Assembly (NCBI RefSeq): GCF_000622085.1
Contig: NZ_JHWL01000012.1
Span: forward strand, 62,001-126,000
Source: Butyrivibrio proteoclasticus P6B7
GTDB taxonomy: Bacteria; Bacillota; Clostridia; Lachnospirales; Lachnospiraceae
Reading direction: 5' to 3'
Length of the DNA: 64,000 nucleotides
A program made the position numbers and the translations under genes. The stretch's first letter is position 1. Each line of letters starts with the position of its first letter. Below the pieces are notes generated by a model. The model was not told where the DNA came from and ran no database searches. It saw only the letters and a program-made list of their open reading frames with translations. Below, piece after piece: positions 37,078 through 47,393 of this stretch.

Positions 37078-37900
37078 TTGGGTCAATGTTGATCAACACC
37101 GCTGATATATTATCAGCTTCACCTCTCAATTTTAGCTTTTCAACAAGGCCATCCAATCCTTCCTTCATCTTGGTCTCGGAAGTGCATGCCTTAGGCATTG
37201 CTACGGCCTTGATCTCGCTCATGGAGAGTTTGCGCCAGAATCCGTCGGAGCATAAAAGAACTGAGCTCAAGTCTTTTATTTTGCCGTCAACGAATTGAGG
37301 TGTTACGCTCTCTGAAGCGCCAATACACTGTAAAAGGACACTCTTCTGTGGGCTCTTCTCAGCTTCCTTCTGAGTCATCATGCCCTTATCTATCATGTCC
37401 TGAACTACGCTCTGATCATGGGTTAAGAGCTTATCTCCCTTCTTATCAAAGGAGTAAAGTCTTGAATCTCCAACGTTCATGATAAGATAATCTCTATCTA
37501 TACAAATGAAAGCAACTGTTGTCGTGCCAAGAACGATTCCGTTGTCTGTACCATATTTAATGAGATGGGCATTTATCTCTGATGCAAGGATTGCCCATTC
37601 TCTCTTAATATCCTCTATTACCTCTACGCCTGACCCTGAGATCTTAACCTCATCAAGCTTCTCTGTAACATTCTTCTTGGAAAGTATTACTGGAAGCTCG
37701 CTGGTGAACCATTTCTCGAATCGTCCAACAGCAGATGCACTTGCCACTTCTCCGCAGGAGAGGCCTCCCATTCCATCACAGAGAACAGCCATTGCTATTC
37801 TTCCATATCTCTCAGTATTGGCAACCTTGACCATTGCCGCATCCTGATTAACTTTCTTAACTATTCCTTTATCTGTACTTATGCAAAGCTTATACTTCAT
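37070..37900 (-). CDS. PP2C-family serine/threonine phosphatase
   Basis: 276 residues from the ATG at 37900; the longer frame to 37999 has no ribosome site. The PP2C metal-binding motifs are present in order: STDKG, NQDA, CDGMGG, NVGDSR, CSDGF and DNISAVLI. It dephosphorylates proteins phosphorylated by Hanks-type kinases, for which no gene lies in the window. The end overlaps the uvrC start by a few bases. Confidence 0.92.
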   Translation of the reverse strand: MKYKLCISTDKGIVKKVNQDAAMVKVANTERYGRIAMAVLCDGMGGLSCGEVASASAVGRFEKWFTSELPVILSKKNVTEKLDEVKISGSGVEVIEDIKREWAILASEINAHLIKYGTDNGIVLGTTTVAFICIDRDYLIMNVGDSRLYSFDKKGDKLLTHDQSVVQDMIDKGMMTQKEAEKSPQKSVLLQCIGASESVTPQFVDGKIKDLSSVLLCSDGFWRKLSMSEIKAVAMPKACTSETKMKEGLDGLVEKLKLRGEADNISAVLINIDPNE

Positions 37901-38020
37901 CCTAAAGAGCCTCTTGTTTAGACTTATAATGTAGCGCCAAACTATGCGATTTTTAGTTTGACACACAACATTATATATGGTTTCAGTATAAAATTGCAAA
38001 AAATAAGTATTTCTTCAAAA

Positions 38021-39247
38021 TTATTTTTTTACAGGCAAGTACTGAACCGCAATTCTGTTCTCTGGATTAGCATCTACCAGATAAAGAACTATTACAAAAA
38101 TCCACTCCAGTGGCTTCATTATAAAGTAGGTAGCATCACAGGCTGTCTTATTGAAGCGGATATAATTGGATATCGGGAAGCCATACTTATCGTAAAAGTT
38201 CCTGACTGCTCTGTGAAAATGTGGAGTGTGTTCCTCAAGGACATTTTCAAAGGCATTGGCCACCATGAGCTGTCTGTTAACCACAACCCTATGTCCGTGA
38301 CGCTGTCCCATTCTTACAGGCTTAACAATATCTCGATGTCCGCCCGCTGCAACTGTGCAAAGGTAATGCATGTCATAATCAAGATCCTGTGGAGCAATCT
38401 TGGTTGAAAGTGTCCAATCCGCTGTCTCTGTAAAAGCTCTTATAGCCTTATCCGGTGTCTGACCAAACAGTGTAAGTATAATAAGCACAATGCCCAAAAG
38501 TGGCAGCACAAAAAGAAGTCCATAAATCGGCCAGGTATTTGCATTAGCCAGCTTTCTGTTAAGAGAATTCATAAGGTCATTTTTATTGTAATAATCGACG
38601 CTATGCTCAGGAACTTCATTCCACTCAGTTATCTTTTCCTTGATCAGAGAACCCATCATGATAAAGATATTAAATGGCAAAAGAAATATCGGCCAATAAT
38701 TTATTCTAGGCCCCACCTGAACCATGAATGCTATGATCACTCCTACCTGGATATACATGGCTGCTATGCATGTGACAGATACAATAGGTGACAGCTTTCT
38801 TGGACCTGTCAGTGCCAGGACAGAGAAGCCAATCACGCCAACCAGGAAAAGAACTATGACTGAAGGCAAACCTCCTGTCCATATGATCTGATGGGTCTTT
38901 GTGTAATGAAGTGCTTCGTACCATGGTGCGTAGGAATCCGCCATAAACATGTACCACAACCAAGAGCAAGCCACTCCCAGTACAAGTGTTATCGCCCAGT
39001 TAAGTCTAAGTGATATCTTTCCAATAAGACCGTCAAATAGTCCCAAAATATTGGTGATGGTCAATAGTATTGGATATGCTGTGATCATAAGTAACAAAAT
39101 GCACGCTCCGCAACTATTGAAAAAACCTCTTATTCCCCAACCATTTCCCAAATACTTGCTTATAAAACCAAGGGTTCCAAATCCAACGCCCAGAATCAGC
39201 AATACTCCAATTCCAATTAGTGTGAACCACTTTCTGATAAAGTTCAT
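38021..39247 (-). CDS. Polytopic membrane protein, possibly DUF6688-like
   Basis: About 408 residues from the ATG at 39247 (GAGGAG upstream). Roughly eight hydrophobic helices cover the first 290 residues. A cytoplasmic C-terminal domain follows, with histidine- and arginine-rich conserved-looking motifs (GGHRDIVKP, RHGHRVVVNRQL, HTPHFHRAVRNFYD). I believe this architecture matches the DUF6688 family but cannot check it. Function unknown. It lies between the PP2C gene and ftsH, with gaps of about 120 bases on each side. Confidence 0.7.
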   Translation of the reverse strand: MNFIRKWFTLIGIGVLLILGVGFGTLGFISKYLGNGWGIRGFFNSCGACILLLMITAYPILLTITNILGLFDGLIGKISLRLNWAITLVLGVACSWLWYMFMADSYAPWYEALHYTKTHQIIWTGGLPSVIVLFLVGVIGFSVLALTGPRKLSPIVSVTCIAAMYIQVGVIIAFMVQVGPRINYWPIFLLPFNIFIMMGSLIKEKITEWNEVPEHSVDYYNKNDLMNSLNRKLANANTWPIYGLLFVLPLLGIVLIILTLFGQTPDKAIRAFTETADWTLSTKIAPQDLDYDMHYLCTVAAGGHRDIVKPVRMGQRHGHRVVVNRQLMVANAFENVLEEHTPHFHRAVRNFYDKYGFPISNYIRFNKTACDATYFIMKPLEWIFVIVLYLVDANPENRIAVQYLPVKK

Positions 39248-39366
39248 ATTCAAACTCCTCATTATTATGTCTTCATATACTAATACAGATGGCACTTCTA
39301 ATTTGTTGCATGCCCAAAGAAAAAAGGCAAAAGCATTTCTGCCTTTGCCTTAATGATTCTATTTAA

Positions 39367-41604
39367 TTACTGCTTGTCAAAATCCTCTGGCACGTGTGAA
39401 AATCTTCCACCGCCCTGATTCTGCTGACTTCCTGTGTTGCCCCAGTTAATTCCTCCCTGGTTGTCTGGAGTGTTATTGTTGTTATCATTAACTGGATTCT
39501 GAGGAGCGTCATTGTTCTGAGGAGCAACGCCCTCGCCCTGAGCTGGGCCATTCTGAACTCCCGCATCAGAAACCTGTGCGTCAAAGGAGCTCTTATTATC
39601 ATCCTTGCCCTTAACTGGAACGTTCTCACCAACAACGGCTGACTCAGGTCTTGTAGCGTAGATACGCTTAGCCTTTGCAGCTTCCTTCTCTTCCTCTGTT
39701 GGCTCAGGAATATTCTCGCTGGCGCGATAGATATCCATGAACTCCTTACCTGTGATAGTCTCGCGCTCGATAAGGAACTGTGCGATCTTATCCATGGTAT
39801 CAAGGTGTGCTCTTACGATCTCTTTAGACTTCGCATAGCACTCATCAAGGAGCTTCTTAACTTCCTGATCTATAAGGGTCTCAGTCTCATAACTACAGTT
39901 AAGAGTTCTGTTAGCATCAAGATATCTGTTCTGAATAGATTCAAGCTGGATAAGTCCGAACTTCTCACTCATACCGTAGAGAGTGATCATGCTGCGGGCA
40001 ATTGATGTAGCTCTTTCTATATCATTAAATGCTCCAGTTGTAACTGTGTTGAAGATAACCTCTTCGGCAGCACGTCCTGCAAGCAGTGTGTAGAGCTCAT
40101 CCATAAGCTCTTCCTTGGTCTGAAGATGATTCTCATCCTCTGGAACCTGAAGAACATAACCAAGAGTACCTCTTGTTCTTGGAACAATTGTGATCTTCTG
40201 AACTGGCTCTGTGTTCTTAAGAACAGCTGTTACGATAGCGTGACCAACCTCGTGGTAAGCAACGATCTTACGCTCTTCCTTGCTAAGGATTCTGTCTTTC
40301 TTTTCCTTACCAAGTTCAACCTGTTCAACGGCCTCTAAAAGGTCCTTCTGACTTACGTATTCTCTATTGTCCTTAACTGCGATGATAGCAGCCTCGTTGA
40401 TCATGTTAGCAAGGTCAGAACCAACTGCTCCGCTGGTTGCAAGAGCAACTTCCTTAAGGTTAACGGTCTCATCCATCTTAACATCCTTGGAATGAACCTT
40501 GAGAATCTCTTCTCTACCCTTAAGATCAGGCTTATCAACAGTGATTCGCCTATCGAAACGACCTGGACGTAAAAGAGCTTTATCCAGGATCTCAGGTCTG
40601 TTGGTAGCACCAAGAACGAGAACACCCTTTGAAGAATCAAATCCATCCATCTCTGAAAGGAGCTGGTTAAGTGTCTGCTCACGTTCTTCGTTACCGCCGC
40701 CGTACTTACTGTCACGGCTACGACCGATGGCATCAATCTCATCGATAAAGATGATACATGGTGCATTCTTGTTAGCTTCATTGAAAAGATCTCTTACACG
40801 GCTGGCACCAACACCAACGTAGAGCTCTATGAAATCTGAACCTGCAAGTGAATAGAAAGGAACATGTGCCTCGCCGGCAACAGCCTTGGCAAGAAGTGTC
40901 TTACCTGTTCCTGGAGGTCCTACGAGAAGGGCTCCCTTAGGAAGCTTAGCACCGATCTTGGCATATTTGCCTGGGTTGTGAAGGAAGTCTACAACCTCTA
41001 CGAGGGATTCCTTCGCTTCATCCTCTCCGGCAACATCCTTAAATGTTACGCCTGTTTCCTTCTGAACATAAACCTTAGCTGTGCTTCTGCCAACGCTAAG
41101 TGGTCCGCCGCCTTTGCCCATCTTCTTAAAGATGAAGCTGAGAACCAGCCACATAAGTGCGATAGGAACAATGTAAGTAAGAAGGAATGTAATGATAAGT
41201 CCTGAATTATCAGGAACCTCACTGGTTACTACAATGCCAAGCTCAAGCATTCTCTCTGTAAGATCGCTGTCAAACTCGGCCTTTCCTGTAAAGTAAGTCT
41301 TAGAAGACTTACCGGTTATAAACTGATATCCGTACCCATGCTGTTGATCTTCATAACCAACTGGGTAGATAACTATGCGGTCATCCTGGATCTCGATCTT
41401 TTCGATCTCGCCCTTATCTGCCATCTGGAGGAATTCAGAATAGGTCAGCTCTTCGCTGGTACTATCAGAAAACGCTCTAAGAAAAGTAGACATGAATAAA
41501 AGAGTGATAACCGCAGCCACAACAAGAAGAATTATATTCTGTCTTCTTGGACTATTCTGGTTATTATTCTGGGAGTTATTTCCCTGATTTTGATTATTTT
41601 CCAT
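39367..41604 (-). CDS. ftsH: ATP-dependent zinc metalloprotease FtsH
   Basis: 745 residues, about 100 longer than the common form because of an Asn/Gln/Pro-rich C-terminal tail; the N-terminus is also Asn/Gln-rich. Two transmembrane helices flank an extracytoplasmic domain. Next come the AAA+ domain (Walker [20 protein letters not shown], arginine fingers in LRPGRFDRR), a pore loop LYVG with tyrosine instead of the usual phenylalanine, and the zinc site HEVGH. It degrades membrane and regulatory proteins. Divergent from pyrG. Confidence 0.96.
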   Translation of the reverse strand: MENNQNQGNNSQNNNQNSPRRQNIILLVVAAVITLLFMSTFLRAFSDSTSEELTYSEFLQMADKGEIEKIEIQDDRIVIYPVGYEDQQHGYGYQFITGKSSKTYFTGKAEFDSDLTERMLELGIVVTSEVPDNSGLIITFLLTYIVPIALMWLVLSFIFKKMGKGGGPLSVGRSTAKVYVQKETGVTFKDVAGEDEAKESLVEVVDFLHNPGKYAKIGAKLPKGALLVGPPGTGKTLLAKAVAGEAHVPFYSLAGSDFIELYVGVGASRVRDLFNEANKNAPCIIFIDEIDAIGRSRDSKYGGGNEEREQTLNQLLSEMDGFDSSKGVLVLGATNRPEILDKALLRPGRFDRRITVDKPDLKGREEILKVHSKDVKMDETVNLKEVALATSGAVGSDLANMINEAAIIAVKDNREYVSQKDLLEAVEQVELGKEKKDRILSKEERKIVAYHEVGHAIVTAVLKNTEPVQKITIVPRTRGTLGYVLQVPEDENHLQTKEELMDELYTLLAGRAAEEVIFNTVTTGAFNDIERATSIARSMITLYGMSEKFGLIQLESIQNRYLDANRTLNCSYETETLIDQEVKKLLDECYAKSKEIVRAHLDTMDKIAQFLIERETITGKEFMDIYRASENIPEPTEEEKEAAKAKRIYATRPESAVVGENVPVKGKDDNKSSFDAQVSDAGVQNGPAQGEGVAPQNNDAPQNPVNDNNNNTPDNQGGINWGNTGSQQNQGGGRFSHVPEDFDKQ

Positions 41605-41864
41605 GCTTTATTTTCCAATCTTATTTCTACTTATAAATATGTTACAAAGCTTTTTGACATTTGAACACTCGTATCTTACTATTATATAGAGTGCAATTTA
41701 ATATTTCAATCCGATTATTTTAGAATTGCTTCCTTAAATATGAATCTTTTATAAACAATTTGCAATTCCATCTAGATTTTCTAGCTTCAAATATATATAA
41801 TAAGACTTTGTTTTGTTCTTTAAATCAAATAATATCTCGTCAATAATCAGGAGGAATTTTTCTA
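41605..41864. other. Divergent promoter region between ftsH and pyrG
   Basis: 260 AT-rich bases. A TATAAT-like string in an ATATATATAATAAG stretch lies near 41,790-41,805 on the plus strand, and CAGGAGG stands at about 41,849-41,855 before the pyrG ATG. No convincing -35 partner or riboswitch was seen. Confidence 0.45.
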
Positions 41865-43475
41865 ATGGCAGTTAAGTACATCTTTGTCACAGGTGGTGTA
41901 GTATCAGGTTTAGGAAAGGGAATCACGGCAGCTTCTCTGGGCCGTCTATTAAAGGCCCGCGGATATAAAGTTACGATGCAGAAGTTTGACCCCTACATCA
42001 ACATCGATCCTGGCACTATGAACCCTGTTCAGCACGGCGAAGTATTCGTCACTGAAGATGGTACTGAAACTGACCTCGACCTTGGTCACTATGAGAGATT
42101 TATTGACGAGAATCTTGATAAAAATTCTAATGTAACTACCGGTAAGATTTACTGGTCCGTACTTCAGAAAGAGCGCCGCGGAGATTACGGCGGACGCACA
42201 GTTCAGGTAATTCCTCACATTACTAACGAGATTAAGAGCAAGTTCTACCGCAACTTTACAGATGACGAGACACGTATCGCCATTATCGAGGTTGGTGGAA
42301 CCGTGGGTGATATTGAATCACAGCCTTTCCTTGAGGCAATCAGACAGTTCCAGCACGAGGTTGGTCGTGAGAACGCAATGCTTATTCTTGTTTCTCTCAT
42401 TCCTTACCTTCGCTGCTCACAGGAGATCAAGACAAAGCCTACACAGTCAGCAGTTAAGACTATGCAGGGAATGGGTCTTCAGCCAGACGTTATCGTATGT
42501 AGAACTGAGATCGAGCTCGATCAGGAGACAAAGGACAAGATAGCTCTTTTCTGTAATGTTCCAAGCTCTCACGTTCTTAACAACCTTGATCTTGAGTATT
42601 TATATGAAGCTCCTCTTGCAATGGAAAAAGAGCGTTTGGCTCACGTTGCATGTGAGTGTCTCAACCTTGAGTGCCCAGAACCAGATCTTACAGACTGGAA
42701 GGCAATGGTTGATACTCTCTACTCTCTCAAGCATGAAGTAAAGGTTGCTCTTGTTGGTAAGTATACACAGCTTCACGATGCATATATTTCAGTAGTAGAA
42801 GCTCTTAAGCACGGTGGTATTTCTAATCAGACCGCTGTTGATATTAAATGGGTAGATTCAGAAGAGGTTAATGAAGAGAATGTTGCTTCCTTCTTCCAGG
42901 ATGTAGATGGAATCATCGTTCCAGGTGGATTTGGAGACAGAGGTATCGAGGGTATGATCTATTCTATCCAGTATGCCCGTGAGAACAACATTCCATTCCT
43001 TGGACTTTGCCTTGGTATGCAGCTTGCAATTATTGAGTTTGCAAGAAATGTTATTGGATATAAGGATGCTCATTCTATTGAGTTTGATCCTAATACTACA
43101 CATCCTATGATAGCTCTTTTACCAGATCAGAATGGTGTTGAGGATATCGGCGGAACACTTCGTCTTGGATCATATCCTTGCGTACTTGATAAGGATTCTA
43201 AGGCTTACGAGTTATTTGGTTCTGAGAATATTACAGAGCGTCATCGTCACAGATATGAGGTTAACAATGACTTCAGAGCTGTACTTACATCTAACGGCAT
43301 GAAGCTCTGCGGTATGTCACCAGATGGACGTATTGTTGAGATGATCGAACTTCCAGACAATAACTTCCACATGGCAACGCAGGCTCACCCAGAGCTTAAG
43401 TCCAGACCTAACCGTCCACATCCATTGTTCTCTGGCTTCATCAAGGCTTCACTTGAGCATGAGAAGAACAGATAA
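41865..43475 (+). CDS. pyrG: CTP synthase
   Basis: 536 residues. It makes CTP from UTP, ATP and glutamine. The N-terminal synthetase domain starts with [17 protein letters not shown]. The C-terminal class I glutamine amidotransferase domain has the nucleophile in FLGLCLGMQ (Cys near residue 384) and the HPE catalytic pair in [16 protein letters not shown] precedes the ATG. It is monocistronic with a strong terminator 90 bases later. Confidence 0.97.
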   Translation: MAVKYIFVTGGVVSGLGKGITAASLGRLLKARGYKVTMQKFDPYINIDPGTMNPVQHGEVFVTEDGTETDLDLGHYERFIDENLDKNSNVTTGKIYWSVLQKERRGDYGGRTVQVIPHITNEIKSKFYRNFTDDETRIAIIEVGGTVGDIESQPFLEAIRQFQHEVGRENAMLILVSLIPYLRCSQEIKTKPTQSAVKTMQGMGLQPDVIVCRTEIELDQETKDKIALFCNVPSSHVLNNLDLEYLYEAPLAMEKERLAHVACECLNLECPEPDLTDWKAMVDTLYSLKHEVKVALVGKYTQLHDAYISVVEALKHGGISNQTAVDIKWVDSEEVNEENVASFFQDVDGIIVPGGFGDRGIEGMIYSIQYARENNIPFLGLCLGMQLAIIEFARNVIGYKDAHSIEFDPNTTHPMIALLPDQNGVEDIGGTLRLGSYPCVLDKDSKAYELFGSENITERHRHRYEVNNDFRAVLTSNGMKLCGMSPDGRIVEMIELPDNNFHMATQAHPELKSRPNRPHPLFSGFIKASLEHEKNR

Positions 43476-43560
43476 GAATTGGCTACGCGGGAGGCCGTGC
43501 AGAAGGGTGAACGAAGGCCCAGACGTTCACGTTTCCTCACCGTGATCTACATCAACTTAA

Positions 43561-43618
43561 AAACAGATAACTGTCTCATTTCACTTTGTTCAGAGAAATC
43601 GACAGTTATCTGTTTTTT
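43561..43618 (+). terminator. Terminator of pyrG
   Basis: A 15-bp perfect stem (43561-43575 with 43601-43615), a 25-base loop and a T run at 43613-43618. A smaller hairpin (GTGAACG/CGTTCAC, 43507-43530) precedes it. The 313-base gap 43,476-43,788 holds these two structures and nothing else recognisable. Confidence 0.88.
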
Positions 43619-43788
43619 CGTTGTGTATATCATCGGCTCGTGCAAATGCTCACTTCTGGGCCTTCATTCAACCTCCTGCACTCACATCTTGCGTTAGTTC
43701 ATTAATATCAACTATTATCTCCAGCTCTGATTCTAGCTTTATTCTCAAGCTTACTTATTATTGAGAGCTGCGATTAGTTTTCACTTTA

Positions 43789-44520
43789 TTACCAATCAAG
43801 CTTAGATAACGCTGCGTCATCAGCTACGAGTGTGAAGTCTGGATGAAGCTGTAGGATAGAAGCTGGAACTTCTGGAGTAACTTCTTCTGTTAGTGCTCTC
43901 TTTAGGATTTCAGCCTTTTTTTCGCCTTCTACTACCATGAGGATTTTCTTGGCACGCATGATGGTTCCAATTCCCATTGTGTAGGCCTGGCGTGGAACCA
44001 TGGAGGCATCCTCAAAGAAGCGTTTATTGGCTTCAATTGTGGCCTCTGCAAGGTCAACGACATGTGTTTTACGTGTGAAACAATTAGATGGCTCATTGAA
44101 GCCTATATGGCCATTTGGGCCAAGACCCAGGAGCTGAAGATCGATTCCGCCGAGGCTGTCGATGAGTTCTTCGTATTTCTTACATTCATCCTCTGCGTCT
44201 TCGTTCATTCCATCTGGAATATGTATGTTCTTTTCCTTGATATTAACTTTGGAAAAGAGGTGATGATGCATGAAGTAGTTGTAGCTCTGTGGATTATCCT
44301 TATCAAGACCTCTGTACTCATCAAGGTTTACAGTCTTAACCCTGGCAAAGTCAAGGTCGTCCTTGTTGTACCAGTCTACAAGCTGCTCATAGATTCCGAT
44401 GGGTGATGATCCTGTGGCAAGTCCCAATACACATTTAGGATTCATGATGATCTGAGCGGATATAATGTTGGCAGCCTTTCGGCTCATTTCCTGGTAGCTG
44501 TGTGCTCTGTAAATTTTCAT
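43789..44520 (-). CDS. nagB: Glucosamine-6-phosphate deaminase
   Basis: 243 residues, normal length. It converts glucosamine-6-phosphate to fructose-6-phosphate and ammonia. Sugar-phosphate binding loop LATGSSPIG, catalytic VNLDEYRGLD, and GLGPNGHIGFNEP with the active-site histidine are present. GGGGAG precedes the ATG. It has no nagA beside it and lies alone between pyrG and a transporter cluster. Confidence 0.96.
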   Translation of the reverse strand: MKIYRAHSYQEMSRKAANIISAQIIMNPKCVLGLATGSSPIGIYEQLVDWYNKDDLDFARVKTVNLDEYRGLDKDNPQSYNYFMHHHLFSKVNIKEKNIHIPDGMNEDAEDECKKYEELIDSLGGIDLQLLGLGPNGHIGFNEPSNCFTRKTHVVDLAEATIEANKRFFEDASMVPRQAYTMGIGTIMRAKKILMVVEGEKKAEILKRALTEEVTPEVPASILQLHPDFTLVADDAALSKLDW

Positions 44521-44673
44521 GTCTTTCTCCCCTGGTTTGATTCAACTTTTTGTCATTGTGTCTATAGTTCTTTTACCCGAAATATCACTATCTCTATAAT
44601 AGTATCTTTCCGTATATTTCTGAACAGAAATATATAACATCAACAATAATCGTCAATAATTGACAATAATAAA

Positions 44674-44696
44674 GAGGATGCCCTATTCAGGCATCC
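44674..44696 (-). terminator. Terminator after second solute-binding lipoprotein gene
   Basis: Stem GGATGCC/GGCATCC (44676-44682 with 44690-44696), extended by GAG/CTC with a bulge. On the minus strand it is followed by a T-rich stretch, consistent with termination of the lipoprotein transcript. Confidence 0.75.
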
Positions 44697-44714
44697 CCTC
44701 TAAATCCTTATGGA

Positions 44715-46346
44715 TTAGTTTACGCTGTCGTAGTAAGCAGCTCTTGCATCAAGAATCTTCTGAAGTCCTGAATTTACAAGCTCATTGTAACCTGCTTCAT
44801 ATGTTGCCTCGAACTGATCTGCTGGGCAGCAAATGCATGTGTATACGAAGCTGAGCATCTTGTTCTTAATGTCTGTTCCGTATGTTGCCTGATCTTCTGA
44901 GATGTAGCCGTATACTGGGAAGCGGTACTTACCTGTTGCACATACATCGTAGTAGTTCTTGTACCACTCAACTGAAGCCCAATCCTGCTCCTGTGAAGCA
45001 TACATTGACTTTGACATTGTGTCGTAGTCGTTAACCCAATCGAAGTTGAGGTTCATGATGCAAAGGTCATCACATGTTCCAGGATATCCCTTAGCTTCCT
45101 TGTCAGCTGTTGAAGGCTCATTAGCAACGCCGAGCTCATCGTATGTAAGGTCTGGTGTGTAGCGAACCTGTACTGCGTTTGCAGGATCTGCAAGCCAGTT
45201 GAGGTACTTCATGCAAGCTATAGCCTGCTCATCAGATGTTGTCTGCTCTGGAATCATTACGAACATAGCATATCTGTACTCGTAAGGTGTTCTGTATGAT
45301 CCATCTGGGCAATCGAAGCACTGTACTGGGATGAATGATGCATCCTCAGCGCCAAGTGATGTGTTGAGAACTGCTGTAGGATCCCAAACGTGAGTTGTGT
45401 CATCAAGTGTGAAACCGATCTTACCATTTGCAAGGTCTGCAAGGAATACGCTCTCATCTGTATCTGTTGGGAAGTCCTGTGTAATAAGACCATCGTTGTA
45501 CCACTGGTTGAGCTGCTTAAGACCATCCTTTGATCCAGGAGCTACTGCCATGTATGACTCAGCATATGTGTAAGCCATCTTGTCATCTGTAAGATCTACA
45601 TAAGATCCAACGAAGTTAAGGTACATCTTCTCTGTATCTGCACGTCCGCTCATGCCCCAAGGTGTTCCAAGGCCAGCATCCTTAACTGCATAGAGATATT
45701 CGCCGAGCTCTTCCTTTGTTGTAGGAACATCCATTCCAAGCTGGTCGAGCCAGTCCTTACGGATGTATGCTGTGTGACGAGCATTCTCTGTTCCTCTCTG
45801 TTTCATAACAGCGAACTTCTGATCACCGAGATCTGCGATTCCGGACTGAGCCTCGCCGCAATACTGCTGGATGTTTCCGCCGTACTGATTGTAGATATCT
45901 GTGATATCCTTAAGTGCTCCACTTGAAGCGTAGTTGTAGAAAAGATCCTGTGAGTATGAAAGGATGATGTTTGGTGCTGTTCCACCTGACATCATGATAT
46001 TAACCTTGTCATCTGACTCTGATCTAGGAACTGATACGTATGTAACGTTGATGTTGTAGAGTTCCTTCATCTGCTGCTGGATCCACTGTGTAAGCGCGTT
46101 ATCCTCTGTTGTTGTTCCAGGTGCTGCGTTACCTCTGTCCCAAACCATTACTTTGATATCAACTTCTTCTCCGTAAAGGTCGTCTGCGCCTGTTGCTGCA
46201 GAAGCTTCTGATCCTGCGTTCTGCTGTGCTCCTGAATTAGCATCTGATCCAGAGTCTGCTGGAGTCTTACCACAGCCTGTGCCGAGCACCATGAGTGCTG
46301 CCATAGCTGCTGCCAGTGAGCGTTTTCCTAGGTTTTTGATTCTCAT
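44715..46346 (-). CDS. Extracellular solute-binding lipoprotein of second oligosaccharide-type ABC transporter
   Basis: 543 residues. Signal peptide with lipobox VLGTGC, an Ala/Ser/Gly-rich linker, then a family 1 solute-binding fold. GGAGGG precedes the ATG. It is the last gene after two permeases. The iol genes lie upstream in the same direction, so the substrate could be an inositol-containing glycoside or an unrelated oligosaccharide; the sequence does not decide. No ATPase gene is present. Confidence 0.9.
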   Translation of the reverse strand: MRIKNLGKRSLAAAMAALMVLGTGCGKTPADSGSDANSGAQQNAGSEASAATGADDLYGEEVDIKVMVWDRGNAAPGTTTEDNALTQWIQQQMKELYNINVTYVSVPRSESDDKVNIMMSGGTAPNIILSYSQDLFYNYASSGALKDITDIYNQYGGNIQQYCGEAQSGIADLGDQKFAVMKQRGTENARHTAYIRKDWLDQLGMDVPTTKEELGEYLYAVKDAGLGTPWGMSGRADTEKMYLNFVGSYVDLTDDKMAYTYAESYMAVAPGSKDGLKQLNQWYNDGLITQDFPTDTDESVFLADLANGKIGFTLDDTTHVWDPTAVLNTSLGAEDASFIPVQCFDCPDGSYRTPYEYRYAMFVMIPEQTTSDEQAIACMKYLNWLADPANAVQVRYTPDLTYDELGVANEPSTADKEAKGYPGTCDDLCIMNLNFDWVNDYDTMSKSMYASQEQDWASVEWYKNYYDVCATGKYRFPVYGYISEDQATYGTDIKNKMLSFVYTCICCPADQFEATYEAGYNELVNSGLQKILDARAAYYDSVN

Positions 46347-46453
46347 TTAATTCCCTCCCTATAATATACATTTATAGTTTCCCTTTTATATATCATCCAG
46401 TTGTTTCTGGATTTATATCTGTTGATAATAGTTCTCTCTGGGATTCTCACTAG

Positions 46454-46519
46454 ACTCGAAAAAACCTCGTCAAGTGTTCACCCATGGCTCGTACTAAGCT
46501 CGAAAATACCTCGCTAAGT
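46454..46519. repeat. Pair of imperfect 22-base direct repeats
   Basis: Two copies of a CTCGAAAA-N2-CCTCG-like unit (46454-46475 and 46498-46519), offset by 44 bases, lie between the permease stop and the lipoprotein start. They may be leader elements or a degenerate small repeat. No T run follows. The gap 46,347-46,526 holds nothing else apparent. Confidence 0.5.
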
Positions 46520-46526
46520 ACTCTGC

Positions 46527-47393
46527 TCACCCTTTAACCGCTCCAACCATGATTCCTCTTGTGAAGAACTTCTGAACGAAAGGATATACGATAAGCATTG
46601 GAAGCATTGAGATAACAATACTTGCTGCCTTGATATTCTCCGCTACCAGGTTGGTCTGAATACCTTCCTCAACAGATACGTTGACTGATTCAACGAACTG
46701 CTTAAGTACCATCTGTACTGTGAAGAGTTTGGAAGAGTTGATGTAGTAAAGTACATCACTGATTCCGTTCCACCTTCCTACTGCATAGAAAAGACCTAAT
46801 GTTGCCAGTGTAGGATATACAAGTGGAAGAACAACTCTTGTAAGTGTCTTAGCTTCGCTGCAGCCATCGATCTTAGCTGCATCGTAGATAGCTGAATCAA
46901 TTCCCTTAAATGCGTTGCACATGATGATCATGTTGTATGCACTGAGCGCACCAGGAATAACAAGTGCCCAAACTGTATCGATCATCTTGAAGTCTTTTAC
47001 GTTCAAGTACTCAGGGATAACACCTGGGTGAAGATACATTGTAAGTACGAAGAGCGCCATTACCAGCTTGCCACCTTTAAGGTTTGGCTTAGAAAGTGGA
47101 TAAGCTGCCAGTACTGTCATAACAAGGTTAAGTACTGTTGAGCCAAGCATAAGTAAAATTGAATACCAGAAGGCGTTTACAAAGCTTCCGCTCTGAAGTG
47201 ACTTAACATAAGCTTCTACGTTGAAATCTACAGGCAGGATGAAAACCTTTCCTGCAATAATTGCGTTCTTACCACTAAGTGATACAGCTAAAACTCGAAG
47301 AATAGGTATCATGGCAATGAATGTAATTACGATGAAGAATCCCATCCAGAATCTCTGGAATCTTCTTTCCTGTTTACTATTGATAGCTCCCAT
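46527..47393 (-). CDS. Carbohydrate ABC transporter permease, LplC/YtcP type
   Basis: 288 residues with about six membrane helices, the EAA loop (AKIDGCSEAKT then RVVLPLVYPT) and the family-typical C-terminus MVGAVKG. Its ATG overlaps the upstream permease stop by one base (TAATG), so translation is coupled. It forms the channel with the LplB-type partner. Confidence 0.93.
   Translation of the reverse strand: MGAINSKQERRFQRFWMGFFIVITFIAMIPILRVLAVSLSGKNAIIAGKVFILPVDFNVEAYVKSLQSGSFVNAFWYSILLMLGSTVLNLVMTVLAAYPLSKPNLKGGKLVMALFVLTMYLHPGVIPEYLNVKDFKMIDTVWALVIPGALSAYNMIIMCNAFKGIDSAIYDAAKIDGCSEAKTLTRVVLPLVYPTLATLGLFYAVGRWNGISDVLYYINSSKLFTVQMVLKQFVESVNVSVEEGIQTNLVAENIKAASIVISMLPMLIVYPFVQKFFTRGIMVGAVKG

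Noticed and set aside
43476-43560. Possible small RNA after pyrG
   Set aside because: It contains a small hairpin, but no promoter or known RNA family features; the region is explained by the pyrG 3' end and terminator.
46347-46526. CRISPR-like repeat pair
   Set aside because: Only two imperfect copies with a 22-base gap, no further units and no cas genes.
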